Assembly (NCBI GenBank): GCA_019120575.1
Contig: DWUU01000042.1
Span: 1 to 39,819, forward strand
From: Candidatus Mediterraneibacter quadrami
Lineage (GTDB): Bacteria > Bacillota > Clostridia > Lachnospirales > Lachnospiraceae
Direction of reading: 5' to 3'
DNA length: 39,819 nucleotides
The notes under the pieces are model-generated. The model made no database searches, was not told the origin of the DNA, and was given only the letters and a program-made list of their open reading frames with translations. The translations under genes and the position numbers were made by a program. Shown here one piece after another: positions 1-7,271 of the stretch. How positions within the stretch are numbered: position 1 is the stretch's first letter; every line of letters starts with the position of its first letter.

Positions 1-86
1 AGCGATCCGCTTGAAAAGAAGAAAAAATACCGCCAAGTTCATTTCGCAGATCCACAACCGGCTTAAATTTCCAAAAAGCATAAAAG
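1..86. repeat. Left arm of an 86-bp perfect inverted repeat at the window edge
   Basis: Bases 1-86 are the exact reverse complement of bases 303-388, leaving a 216-bp loop. The right arm lies inside the coding sequence of the first gene; the left arm occupies the place where that gene's upstream codons should be and brings an in-frame stop at 64-66. There is no transposon-like end. The simplest reading is a fold-back (chimeric) contig end; a real inverted duplication cannot be excluded. Confidence 0.95.
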
Positions 87-93
87 TGAACTT

Positions 94-1074
94 ATGGCTG
101 AATCTATGCCTGTTCGGGAAGCTTTTCGAGACATGTTTTTTAATGGGCAGTACCACGCAGTTTCTCTTCAATCTATAATTGTATATGTAGCAATGATCAC
201 TTTTTTTGTAGTGATTACTAATTATAAGTACTTGAATAAAACAGAACAAATACATGCCTGTCAATTTTCAATACTGTTGATATATGCTATTTTGGTTGCA
301 CTCTTTTATGCTTTTTGGAAATTTAAGCCGGTTGTGGATCTGCGAAATGAACTTGGCGGTATTTTTTCTTCTTTTCAAGCGGATCGCTTTTACTGGACAT
401 ATCCGGCTGTGTGGTATATTATTCTGGCGTATGTGCTGTATTTTATTACAATACTATGGTCTGGACGATGTTTGTTTACAATAGGGAAAATAGTAAAAAT
501 AGTGCTGATATTTTTTGTTGGAATGAATGTGTGGAATAACAGTAATGTTCAGATTAACTGGAATAAACTAATGGACTCGGATTACTCAAAAAGTGGTTAT
601 TTATCGTGGAATGATTTTTATGCAACAGATATGTTTTCTGAAATTATAGATTATATAGGAAAGGACACGAGTACATACAAAGTTGGTAGTGTGGGGCTTT
701 ATCCGTCCATAGCATTATATAATGGGTTCTATTGTATTGACGGATATTCCAATAACTATTCATTGGAATATAAGCATGAGTTCCGAAAAATAATTGCAGA
801 AGAACTTGAGAAGGACGATGACTTAAAAACATATTTTGATGAGTGGGGGAATAGGTGTTATTTATTTTCTAGCGAGATTCCGTTTCAGTATTATTTTACA
901 AAAAACAGTAAAATGGAAATTGAAGATTGGGATGTCAATATTAACCAATTGAAAAATATGGGATGTGATTATATTTTATCGACAATCAAAATAAATAATC
1001 AGAGTCTTGCGTTGCAAAATCAGTTTGAAATGGCTTTACACTCATATAAAATATATTTGTATAAAGTACAATAG
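94..1074 (+). CDS. DUF6044-type (YkoS-like) membrane protein, 5'-truncated by the fold-back
   Basis: This is the C-terminal part (326 residues from the first in-frame ATG) of a multi-membrane protein. Three hydrophobic segments lie at about residues 25-41, 53-72 and 99-145, followed by a soluble C-terminal domain with motifs I recognise from the DUF6044/YkoS family (VGSVGLYPSIALYNGF, DGYSNNY, EWGNRCYLF, MGCDYILSTI). Family members are usually much longer, near 550 residues. The reading frame stays open from the repeat junction at base 87 into the ATG at 94, and that ATG has no ribosome site, so it is almost certainly internal and the true N-terminus is missing. The family is thought to act in cell-envelope glycan transfer, but no enzymatic activity is proven. 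A GtrA gene follows, which supports a surface-glycan role. The gene is AT-richer than the rest of the window. Family assignment is from memory of its motifs. Confidence 0.65.
   Translation: MAESMPVREAFRDMFFNGQYHAVSLQSIIVYVAMITFFVVITNYKYLNKTEQIHACQFSILLIYAILVALFYAFWKFKPVVDLRNELGGIFSSFQADRFYWTYPAVWYIILAYVLYFITILWSGRCLFTIGKIVKIVLIFFVGMNVWNNSNVQINWNKLMDSDYSKSGYLSWNDFYATDMFSEIIDYIGKDTSTYKVGSVGLYPSIALYNGFYCIDGYSNNYSLEYKHEFRKIIAEELEKDDDLKTYFDEWGNRCYLFSSEIPFQYYFTKNSKMEIEDWDVNINQLKNMGCDYILSTIKINNQSLALQNQFEMALHSYKIYLYKVQ
303..388. repeat. Right arm of the 86-bp inverted repeat (inside the first CDS)
   Basis: Perfect reverse complement of bases 1-86. This copy is the original: it reads in frame as part of a membrane protein, with open coding sequence on both sides. 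Identity stops abruptly at 302/303. Confidence 0.95.
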
Positions 1075-1222
1075 TTAAAGAAAGATTAAATTATTCTTTC
1101 GCAAGTCATTTTTATATATAAATAAAGAGTGAAATGAGGGAAAATATCCATTTTACTAAATAGTCTTAGATGATTTTCGTGTTGCTGAATAAATAAGTGT
1201 GTTGCCGGGAATAGGAGAAAAT

Positions 1223-1669
1223 ATGAAAAGGAGAATGAAAAAAAGCGGAAACGACTGTTCTAAATTAGAGATGAATTTCAGAAAGTATAGAGAAGCGATT
1301 TTGTACATTTTTTTCGGTGGCTGTACCACATTTGTCAATATCATTGTATATTACATATGTGCACATCTTTTATTGCTGGCGACTGCCCCATCGACTGTGA
1401 TTGCATGGATTCTATCTGTTGCATTTGCATATCTTACTAACAGAATTTATGTGTTTGAAAGCCGTTCCAGAGGACTTGCGGCGATACTTAGGGAGATCGG
1501 TGCGTTTGTAAGCTGCCGCTTGCTTACTGGGGTTATGGATCTGGCGATTATGTATATATGCGTTGATCTTCTTCATTTTAATGATCTGATTATAAAAATC
1601 ATTTCTAATGTTTTAGTGATTGTGTTGAATTATGTTGCCAGTAAGCTATTGATTTTCCGTAAGAAGTAA
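1223..1669 (+). CDS. GtrA-family membrane protein
   Basis: A 148-residue protein with four predicted membrane segments, roughly at residues 22-44, 50-68, 86-110 and 115-140. It shows the GtrA pattern: an early FGGCTTFVNIIVYY segment, a central FAYLTNRIYVF loop and a terminal NYVASKLLIF. GtrA proteins are proposed to flip or deliver undecaprenyl-phosphate-linked sugars for decoration of O-antigen, teichoic acid or glycan. I chose ATG 1223 because TAGGAG lies a few bases upstream; the frame stays open back to a GTG at 1199, which has no ribosome site. It follows the DUF6044 gene after 148 AT-rich bases that hold only a weak hairpin near 1077-1100, so the two may be co-expressed. The partner glycosyltransferase is not in view. 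Confidence 0.85.
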   Translation: MKRRMKKSGNDCSKLEMNFRKYREAILYIFFGGCTTFVNIIVYYICAHLLLLATAPSTVIAWILSVAFAYLTNRIYVFESRSRGLAAILREIGAFVSCRLLTGVMDLAIMYICVDLLHFNDLIIKIISNVLVIVLNYVASKLLIFRKK

Positions 1670-1702
1670 AATTGCAATCAGCGGATCCAAACAGACGGTT
1701 TT

Positions 1703-1738
1703 GCGGAGCAAAACGGACGCAATGCGGAGCGAGCGGAC
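1703..1738. repeat. Short 21-bp-spaced repeat in the gtrA-cohesin intergenic region
   Basis: GCGGAGC followed by GGAC occurs twice, at 1703-1718 and 1724-1738, offset by 21 bp. The first copy also sits in a perfect 7-bp palindrome (GTTTTGC-GGA-GCAAAAC, 1698-1714). No T-run follows, so it is not a clear terminator; it resembles a small intergenic palindromic element. Nothing else is recognisable in 1670-1800. Confidence 0.5.
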
Positions 1739-1806
1739 CAACCTCGATTATTGAAATATGATGATACCTTATAATGATTGAGGCTATTGAAAAATCTGAC
1801 TTTTTT

Positions 1807-1836
1807 CTGGACTTTTCGACATAAAGCGTGTATGAT
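1807..1836 (+). promoter_or_regulatory. Possible promoter of the cohesin-domain gene
   Basis: CTGGAC (1807-1812), an 18-bp spacer and TATGAT (1831-1836). The -35 match is weak. An ATGACA (1850-1855) / TGTCAT (1867-1872) inverted pair lies just downstream and could be an operator. Confidence 0.35.
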
Positions 1837-1904
1837 AGTAAACGTATAAATGACATTTTTTTTGTTTGTCATAATATGAATTATATTACAGAAGGGGTAA
1901 TCTT

Positions 1905-3350
1905 ATGAAAGCATTTAAGAAATTAGCCGGACTTATCCTTGCCGTATGTCTGGCGGTTCCGGTGTTCGGAACGGTTGCGTTTGCGGCTGACGGTGTGCTG
2001 ATGTATTCGGATCCGAGCACAAAAGTAGGTGAAAATGTCAGCATTGATCTGGTGGTACGGAGCAACAGCGGGGAGTCGGTTGGTGATGTCCAGGTTACAA
2101 TGAATTATGATACGTCATCGCTTGAATTTGTGAGCGGTGAAGGTTTTGAGGCTGACGGGAACGGCGGTCTTACATTCTCCGGAACGGGAGACGGAGCTGA
2201 ACTTCGTGTTCCGATGACTTTCCGGGCGCTGAAGAGTGGTGAGGCGAAGATTAATGTCGACAGCACAACCGCTTCGATGGCTGACGGGGAGACCCTGAAT
2301 CTGCGTGAAGGTTCATCTACTGTAACGATTGCGGCGGCAGACGACGGCACAACGGAAGTTGAGCCGACAGGCGGCGCTTCGGGCGCAGCCGGAGAGACGA
2401 CGGATATCGTTGTTTCCGTAAACGGCACGGATTACAATTTTTCTGAGGCATTTACCGGAACAGATATTCCGGACGGATATTCAGAGACAACGCTTGCGTT
2501 TAACGGTGAGGACCGGAAGTTTGTTTCCAATGAGGCGGGGATTACACTCGGATACCTTGTAGATGCATCAGGTACGGGCAGCTTTTTCCTTTTCAATGAG
2601 GAAGATTCCACATTTGCACCGTATGTTCAGCTTTTTATCTCTGATACTACAAGCATCGTACCGCTGAACGATGCGGAGGGGATCAGCCTTCCGGAGTCAT
2701 ATCAGCAGGTGGAGCTTACCGTTCAGGAACAGCAGTATCCGGCATGGTCAGATCCGATGGCGCCGAGATATTATGTGCTGAATGCGCTGAATACGAGAAC
2801 CGGGGAGACGCATCTCTATCAGTACGATACAGATGACGGTACATATCAGTACTTTATCGCGCCGGAACAGGAGGAAGATACAACAGCAGGCCTTCCGATC
2901 CCGGGCAAGATCGGTGAGATGATCAATGAGCATCTTGTGCTTTTCTTTGCAGCAGTGATCGTACTCGGGCTGATCCTCTTTATTCTTATGATCGTATTTG
3001 CGGTGAAGCTTGTACATCGCAATCAGGAACTGGATGATCTCTACGATGAGTATGACATTCCGTTTGAGGATGAAGAGAACGCTCCGGTTCAGAATAAGAA
3101 ATCATCTGCAAAACCGGCAGAGCGGTATGATGACGACGTCGATGATATCGATGAAGACGACGACTACGAAGACGACTACGACGATGAAGACGACGACTAC
3201 GACGATGAAGACGACGATGACGATGACTACGATGATGATTACGATGATGACTATGATGAAGAAGATTCTACAACACAGATCACCGGTAAGAAGAATCGCA
3301 GGAACGGGAAGTCGGAGGATGACTATAATATCGATTTCGTAGATATCTGA
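1905..3350 (+). CDS. Secreted, membrane-anchored cohesin-domain protein with an acidic tail
   Basis: A 481-residue surface protein. Residues 1-28 form a signal peptide with an AFA-AD cleavage pattern. Residues 30-143 look like a cohesin-type beta-sandwich (VGENVSIDLVV, VGDVQVTMNYD, LEFVSGEGF, VPMTFRALKSGEAKI). Residues 160-325 are a second extracellular region of unknown family. A single membrane span covers about 343-367, and residues 368-481 are a cytoplasmic tail dominated by Asp, Glu and Tyr that ends in a basic patch (GKKNRRNGK). Cohesins classically bind dockerins, but similar folds also occur in non-cellulosomal surface proteins, and no dockerin is encoded here. There is no LPXTG sorting signal, so anchoring is by the membrane span. 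The start has a good ribosome site (AGAAGGGG). The gene is monocistronic, convergent with the cotJ operon and separated from it by a strong hairpin. Its function is unknown. Confidence 0.8.
   Translation: MKAFKKLAGLILAVCLAVPVFGTVAFAADGVLMYSDPSTKVGENVSIDLVVRSNSGESVGDVQVTMNYDTSSLEFVSGEGFEADGNGGLTFSGTGDGAELRVPMTFRALKSGEAKINVDSTTASMADGETLNLREGSSTVTIAAADDGTTEVEPTGGASGAAGETTDIVVSVNGTDYNFSEAFTGTDIPDGYSETTLAFNGEDRKFVSNEAGITLGYLVDASGTGSFFLFNEEDSTFAPYVQLFISDTTSIVPLNDAEGISLPESYQQVELTVQEQQYPAWSDPMAPRYYVLNALNTRTGETHLYQYDTDDGTYQYFIAPEQEEDTTAGLPIPGKIGEMINEHLVLFFAAVIVLGLILFILMIVFAVKLVHRNQELDDLYDEYDIPFEDEENAPVQNKKSSAKPAERYDDDVDDIDEDDDYEDDYDDEDDDYDDEDDDDDDYDDDYDDDYDEEDSTTQITGKKNRRNGKSEDDYNIDFVDI
3127..3276 (+). 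repeat. GAC/GAT/GAA-rich low-complexity coding repeat
   Basis: Near-triplet repeat encoding D, E and Y runs in the tail of the cohesin-domain protein. Units related to DEDDDYD occur at least twice in succession (about 3180-3222). It may vary in length by slippage in steps of three bases. Confidence 0.75.
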
Positions 3351-3390
3351 GACGTGAGACCGGGAATTTGTGGAAACGGATAGTCTGACA

Positions 3391-3430
3391 CAGGGGCAGG
3401 CGTGACTGGTATAAGTCACACCTGCCCCTG
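3391..3430. terminator. Bidirectional hairpin between convergent genes
   Basis: CAGGGGCAGG (3391-3400) pairs perfectly with CCTGCCCCTG (3421-3430), and GTGACT/AGTCAC (3402-3407/3414-3419) extends the stem. It separates the cohesin gene from cotJC. T-runs on either side are poor, so termination efficiency is uncertain. Confidence 0.7.
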
Positions 3431-3455
3431 AAATTTATCTTCTGGTCAGCCGGGA

Positions 3456-4052
3456 TTATTTGTCGAATTCCGGGTTGAAAGCGTAGAAGTTTCTGCTGTC
3501 CAGTTTTTCCTGGACGATGCGGAGACTTTCGCCGAACCGCTGGTAGTGTACGATTTCCCTTTCTCTTAAGAAGCGGATCGGATCGCATACTTCCGGATCT
3601 TTTACAAGACGCAGAATATTATCGTATGTGGTCCGTGCCTTCTGCTCGGCGGCCAGATCTTCGTTGAGATCGGTTATGGGATCGCCTTTGGACTGGAAAA
3701 CAGTTGCGGTCCAGGGCATGCCGCTTGCAGCCTGGGGCCAGAGGGCAAGCGTGTGATCCACGTAGTACGGGGCGAATCCGGAACGTTCAATTTCTTCCGG
3801 GGACAGATCTTTTGTGAGCTGGTAGACGATGGCACAGATCATTTCCATGTGAGCCAGCTCTTCGGTTCCGATGTCGGTCAGTGTGCCTGTGACTTCTTTG
3901 TACGGCATGGTGTAGCGCTGGGACAGATACCGCATGGATGCGGCAAGCTCTCCGTCCGGCCCGCCGAACTGGCTGATGATGATCTGGGCGATCTTCGGGT
4001 TGGTCTGGGAGATCTTTACCGGATATTGTAATCTTTTTTCATAATTCCACAT
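3456..4052 (-). CDS. cotJC: CotJC, manganese-catalase-like spore coat protein
   Basis: A 198-residue protein, close to the usual CotJC length. It has the ferritin-like manganese catalase fold: E35 in GPDGELAASMRYL, E65/H68 in TEELAHMEMI, E136 in DLAAEQKAR and E166/H169 in REREIVHYQRFGE are probable metal ligands. CotJC is built into the spore coat and may remove peroxide. It is the last gene of cotJABC on the minus strand; its ATG lies 3 bases beyond the cotJB stop, and its AGGAGG ribosome site is inside the end of cotJB, so translation is probably coupled. In Bacillus subtilis the operon depends on sigma-E, whose gene is also in this window. The manganese catalase-like identity is firm. Confidence 0.93.
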   Translation of the reverse strand: MWNYEKRLQYPVKISQTNPKIAQIIISQFGGPDGELAASMRYLSQRYTMPYKEVTGTLTDIGTEELAHMEMICAIVYQLTKDLSPEEIERSGFAPYYVDHTLALWPQAASGMPWTATVFQSKGDPITDLNEDLAAEQKARTTYDNILRLVKDPEVCDPIRFLREREIVHYQRFGESLRIVQEKLDSRNFYAFNPEFDK

Positions 4053-4055
4053 AGG

Positions 4056-4352
4056 TCAGCATCCTCCTTCCTGCCACGGCCACGGCTCGTTTACCCAGTT
4101 CCAGCGGTCGGCGCATGACGATTCGGCAGTGTCGACGGTCAGAGGTCCGTAAGCGGCGGCGTATTCTTTCAGCGCCTGATTGCGTTTCCGGATCATTTCG
4201 TGGAAATAGGCGAGCGCTTCGGAATCACATGGATGGGTGTCGAGGTAGAGTCTGACCTCATCTACGGCAAAACTTGCCTGATTGATCCGGTTCATAAGCA
4301 TGTGCCGGTTTGTGCGGGCGCCGTTCTGCGGGGAATTGTTCAGTATATTCAT
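4056..4352 (-). CDS. cotJB: CotJB, spore coat protein
   Basis: A 98-residue protein with the CotJB signature: INQASFAVDEVRLYLDTHPCDSEALAYF in the middle and a Trp/Pro-rich end (WNWVNEPWPWQ). I chose the ATG at 4352 because it overlaps the cotJA stop as ATGA (4349-4352) and stands 9 bases from AGGAGG (4362-4367); the ATG at 4358 is only 3 bases from it. CotJB is needed with CotJA and CotJC for assembly of this coat layer. It extends about 15-20 residues N-terminal of the Bacillus protein. The frame stays open further upstream to 4427, but that part overlaps cotJA and is not likely to be translated. Confidence 0.9.
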   Translation of the reverse strand: MNILNNSPQNGARTNRHMLMNRINQASFAVDEVRLYLDTHPCDSEALAYFHEMIRKRNQALKEYAAAYGPLTVDTAESSCADRWNWVNEPWPWQEGGC

Positions 4353-4618
4353 CGACATGTGCCTCCTTTCCCGAGAAACGGTTTGTCGAGTTCCGGAAAG
4401 AGCGTTCCGCTTTCCAGTGCTTTGCACGGCTCATAGATATCTTTCCAATTCTGCCAGGGGACATAAGCCATTGCAACGGGCATATGCGCCGGGAAGTGAT
4501 CCTGAGTGTCCGGACACCCTTCTGCCGCAGATGCGGTCCGGCGGCATTCGCATGAGTATGCGGACGGCAGATGCGCGGGACGGTTCGTGCAGCGCATGTT
4601 ATTCTGATAATTAGCCAT
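4349..4618 (-). CDS. cotJA: CotJA, spore coat-associated protein
   Basis: An 89-residue protein. The diagnostic CotJA core is near the C-terminus (MAYVPWQNWKDIYEPCKAL...GTLFPELDKPF). The N-terminal 45 residues are Cys/Pro-rich and variable. It is the first gene of cotJABC and overlaps cotJB by an ATGA. The start has AAAGGAG at good distance. Upstream on the minus strand there is a TATAAT (4648-4653), but I see neither a good -35 nor a clear sigma-E promoter; a partial sigma-E-like -10 (CATAGTAT) overlaps it. The operon points away from tRNA-Pro. Confidence 0.9.
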   Translation of the reverse strand: MANYQNNMRCTNRPAHLPSAYSCECRRTASAAEGCPDTQDHFPAHMPVAMAYVPWQNWKDIYEPCKALESGTLFPELDKPFLGKGGTCR

Positions 4619-4689
4619 GAGGCTTCTCCTTTCAAAAATGACTTTGTATTATACTATGTGACAGAAAATCAGATGTTCGAAAATATTTC

Positions 4690-4718
4690 TTTACATTTAG
4701 AAATATATTATATATAAT
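4690..4718 (+). promoter_or_regulatory. Sigma-A promoter of tRNA-Pro
   Basis: TTTACA (4690-4695), a 17-bp spacer and TATAAT (4713-4718), ending 11 bases before the tRNA. The region is AT-rich, as expected for a strong stable-RNA promoter. Confidence 0.8.
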
Positions 4719-4729
4719 ATTTAGGTCGA

Positions 4730-4804
4730 CGGGGTGTGGCTCAGTTTGGTTAGAGCGCACGGCTGGGGGCCGTGAGGTCGCAGGTTCGAATCCTGTCACC
4801 CCGA
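4730..4804 (+). tRNA. tRNA-Pro (anticodon GGG)
   Basis: A complete cloverleaf. The acceptor stem is CGGGGTG/CACCCCG with discriminator A, the D-arm is GCTC...GAGC, the anticodon stem is CACGG/CCGTG around loop CTGGGGG (anticodon GGG) and the T-arm is GCAGG-TTCGAAT-CCTGT. No CCA is encoded. Only 42 bases separate it from the next ORF and no terminator lies between, so readthrough into the SEDS gene is possible. Confidence 0.95.
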
Positions 4805-4846
4805 TTTTCAGATCATGCATAGGGGATTCCGGAGGACGGATGAAAG

Positions 4847-6244
4847 ATGAAGAGCAGGATCATCAGGCCAGTTCAGAATAACGGTCATATTGGAAAAAAG
4901 AACAGGAAAACCCGCAGCCGGATCGGCGATACGCAGCCGATGCGGACTGCCGAGGTGCGGGCCGGGTATGCCGGATACCGCAAAAGCATTGACAGGAGGC
5001 GGGAGATTGTCCGGACGCCGCGTCCGCTTACGCAGAGCAGGCCGGTAAAGCGCAAACGGGCGAAGCGGAGCTGGCTGGGCAGTATTATTTCCACAAAGAG
5101 TATGGCGGCAGAGCAGTATTTTGATTTTGAACTGCTTCTCGTCGTTATTTTTCTGCTCGGCTTCGGGCTGGTGATGCTGTACAGCACCAGCGCGTATGAG
5201 GCGGAAGTGGAACTTGGCAATGATCTGTATTATTTCGCCAGACAGGCAGGGATCGGTGCATTCGGATTCGTGATCATGCTGGCGGTGTCGAAGCTTGATT
5301 ACCATGTATACGGCGCGTTTGCGACGGAGATTTATGTGCTTGCAATGATCCTGATGGCGCTTGTTCAGACGCCTCTGGGGAAAACGCTCAACGGCGCCAG
5401 ACGGTGGATCCGCCTGCCGGGCAATCTGACGCTGCAGCCGGCGGAGATCACGAAGATCGCAGTGATTCTTTTCATTGCCTATGAATTGTGCCGGCTCGGA
5501 CGTAAAGCTTATACGGCGGCAGGGATTATACGCGTGTTCGCGTTCGGAGCGATCGCATCGGGCGGCGTCCTTTTTCTGACGGACAACCTGAGTACGGCGA
5601 TCATCGTTATGGCAATCACCTGCATTCTGATTTTTATCAGTCATCCGAAGCTGAAGCCGTTTCTGATCATTATTGCAGTCGGTATTGTGATAGCGGTTGT
5701 CGGAATTGCGGTCCTGGCGGCCACGGCGTCCAACAGCGACAATTTCAGGCTTCAGAGGATCATTTCCTGGCTGAATCCGGAGGCGACGGCAGATTCCGGA
5801 AGCTATCAGGTTATGCAGGGGCTGTATGCCATCGGCAGCGGCGGCCTGTTCGGGAAAGGACTGGGAAACAGTACGCAGAAGCTTGGGGTGATTCCGGAGG
5901 CGCAGAATGATATGATTCTGGTGGTGATCTGCGAGGAGCTTGGAATCTTCGGAGCGTTTATGATCCTTCTTCTGTTTGGATTCATGCTGTACCGCCTGAT
6001 GTTCATTGCCAAAAATGCGCCGGATCTTTACGGTTCGCTGATTGCGTCCGGGATCTTTGCCCATATCGCGCTGCAGGTCACGCTGAATATTGCCGTTGTA
6101 ACGGGAATGCTTCCCACTACGGGCATCACCCTTCCGTTTATCAGTTACGGAGGCACGGCCATCATCTTCCTTCTGGCGGAGATGGGGATCGCACTTGGAA
6201 TATCCCGGCGGATCCGGCTGGAAGGAGAGCAGGAGAATAAATGA
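4847..6244 (+). CDS. SEDS-family (FtsW/RodA/SpoVE) peptidoglycan polymerase with a long basic N-terminus
   Basis: A 465-residue polytopic protein of the SEDS family, which polymerises glycan strands from lipid II together with a class B PBP. The family marks are LYSTSAYEA at the first membrane span, NGARRWIRLPGNLTLQPAEITK, DNLSTAIIV, YQVMQGLYAIGSGGLFGKGLGNSTQKLGVIPEAQNDMILVVICEELG and TTGITLPFISYGGTAII. About ten membrane segments start near residue 95. The first 85-90 residues are an unusual Arg/Lys-rich cytoplasmic extension; SEDS proteins normally begin only a few residues before their first span. The start at 4847 stands 11 bases from GGAGG (4831-4835). A second SEDS gene lies in the dcw cluster (16049-17134), so the two may divide vegetative and sporulation or elongation roles. 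A terminator follows at once. Family certain, subfamily not. Confidence 0.9.
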   Translation: MKSRIIRPVQNNGHIGKKNRKTRSRIGDTQPMRTAEVRAGYAGYRKSIDRRREIVRTPRPLTQSRPVKRKRAKRSWLGSIISTKSMAAEQYFDFELLLVVIFLLGFGLVMLYSTSAYEAEVELGNDLYYFARQAGIGAFGFVIMLAVSKLDYHVYGAFATEIYVLAMILMALVQTPLGKTLNGARRWIRLPGNLTLQPAEITKIAVILFIAYELCRLGRKAYTAAGIIRVFAFGAIASGGVLFLTDNLSTAIIVMAITCILIFISHPKLKPFLIIIAVGIVIAVVGIAVLAATASNSDNFRLQRIISWLNPEATADSGSYQVMQGLYAIGSGGLFGKGLGNSTQKLGVIPEAQNDMILVVICEELGIFGAFMILLLFGFMLYRLMFIAKNAPDLYGSLIASGIFAHIALQVTLNIAVVTGMLPTTGITLPFISYGGTAIIFLLAEMGIALGISRRIRLEGEQENK

Positions 6245-6247
6245 TAA

Positions 6248-6284
6248 GGAGTTCATGAAATTTTCATCATGAACCCCTTTTTTT
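6248..6284 (+). terminator. Rho-independent terminator after the SEDS gene
   Basis: GGAGTTCATGA (6248-6258) pairs with TCATGAACCCC (6267-6277), with one mismatch, followed by seven T (6278-6284). It starts 3 bases after the stop codon. Confidence 0.92.
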
Positions 6285-6317
6285 ATTTCCGGATCTGTGG
6301 TATATTCAAATATGGTA

Positions 6318-6346
6318 TTAAAAACCATGTGTAATGGAAATATAAA
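6318..6346 (+). promoter_or_regulatory. Possible promoter of the degV gene
   Basis: TTAAAA (6318-6323), a 17-bp spacer and TATAAA (6341-6346), placed suitably upstream of the gene. The -35 is poor. An ATGGT/ACCAT inverted pair (6312-6316/6324-6328) overlaps it. Confidence 0.3.
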
Positions 6347-6375
6347 ATACACGTTACGGTTCGGGAGGAAGAAAA

Positions 6376-7221
6376 GTGGATTATAAGATTATTGTGGACA
6401 GCTGCGGTGAGCTGACCGGGAAAATGAAAAAGAGCGGGGTTTACACAACCGCTTCCCTGAGCATGCTGGTGGACGGCGATACGATTGCAGATGACGCATC
6501 GTTTGACCAGAAAGATTTTCTCAGGCGTGTGGCGGCCAGTCCGGAATGCCCGAAGTCTTCCTGCCCGTCGCCGGAAGAATATATGAAGCTGTACGAGGGA
6601 GCGGAAAAACGGGTTTATGTTGTGACGCTTTCGTCCGAACTGAGCGGTTCGTATAATAGCGCCGAGCTTGGCCGGAAGCTTTTCTTTGAGGAACACGGGG
6701 ATGCGGATAAGCAGATCTGCGTGTTCAATTCCCGCTCCGCCTCTGTCGGAGAGACGCTGATCGGGATGAAGATACAGGAGTGCGAGGAGAACGGGCTGGG
6801 GTTTGAAGAGACGGTTGAATCTGTGGAGGCTTATATAGAAGAACAGCATACGTATTTTGTGCTGGAAAACCTGGACACGCTCCGCAAGAACGGACGGTTG
6901 ACGGGCATCAAGTCATTTGTCGCAAGCGCGCTGAATATTAAGCCGGTCATGGGTTCCACGCCCCAGGGAACGATCTGCCAGCTCGGACAGGCCAGAGGGA
7001 TTAAGCGGGCGCTTGTGAAGATGGCGGACCAGATTGCCCGTGATGCATGTGATACGGCCGGCAAGGTGCTGGCGATTGCACACTGTAACTGCCCGGAACG
7101 TGCAAGGGAGGTGGAGCGGATGCTTCTGGACCGGATGAAGGTGAAGACAAGCTTTATTGTGGATACAGCCGGGATCAGTACGATGTATGCAAATGACGGC
7201 GGAATAATTGTTGTGATCTGA
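6376..7221 (+). CDS. DegV-family fatty-acid-binding protein
   Basis: A 281-residue cytoplasmic protein of the DegV (FakB-type) family. These proteins hold a fatty acid so that FakA kinase can phosphorylate it for phospholipid synthesis. The marks are the N-terminal YKIIVDSCGELTG, TLSSELSGSYNSAELG in the first lobe, LENLDTLRKNGRLTG, the FVASALNIKPVM lipid-site region and the final GGIIVVI. It starts at GTG 6376, behind GGGAGGAAG. No FakA kinase gene is in the window, as is common because genomes carry several DegV paralogues. The next gene, a small membrane protein, begins about 50 bases later with no terminator between and is probably co-transcribed. The ligand cannot be read from sequence. 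Confidence 0.93.
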   Translation: MDYKIIVDSCGELTGKMKKSGVYTTASLSMLVDGDTIADDASFDQKDFLRRVAASPECPKSSCPSPEEYMKLYEGAEKRVYVVTLSSELSGSYNSAELGRKLFFEEHGDADKQICVFNSRSASVGETLIGMKIQECEENGLGFEETVESVEAYIEEQHTYFVLENLDTLRKNGRLTGIKSFVASALNIKPVMGSTPQGTICQLGQARGIKRALVKMADQIARDACDTAGKVLAIAHCNCPERAREVERMLLDRMKVKTSFIVDTAGISTMYANDGGIIVVI

Positions 7222-7271
7222 GACGGAATGTGGTAAACTGTCACTATCGGATTGAAAGGAGCATTGACAGG

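Noticed and set aside
1-388. Inverted repeats of an insertion sequence
   Set aside because: The 216-bp loop carries no transposase, the arms are part of a coding sequence, and there are no target duplications.
4619-4690. A sigma-E promoter of cotJABC
   Set aside because: Only a partial -10 (CATAGTAT) is seen and no matching -35 at the proper distance, so I did not list it.
4808-6352. A 514-residue open frame on the minus strand opposite the SEDS gene
   Set aside because: Very Arg/His/Asp-rich translation, typical of an antisense shadow, and the plus strand has full family motifs.
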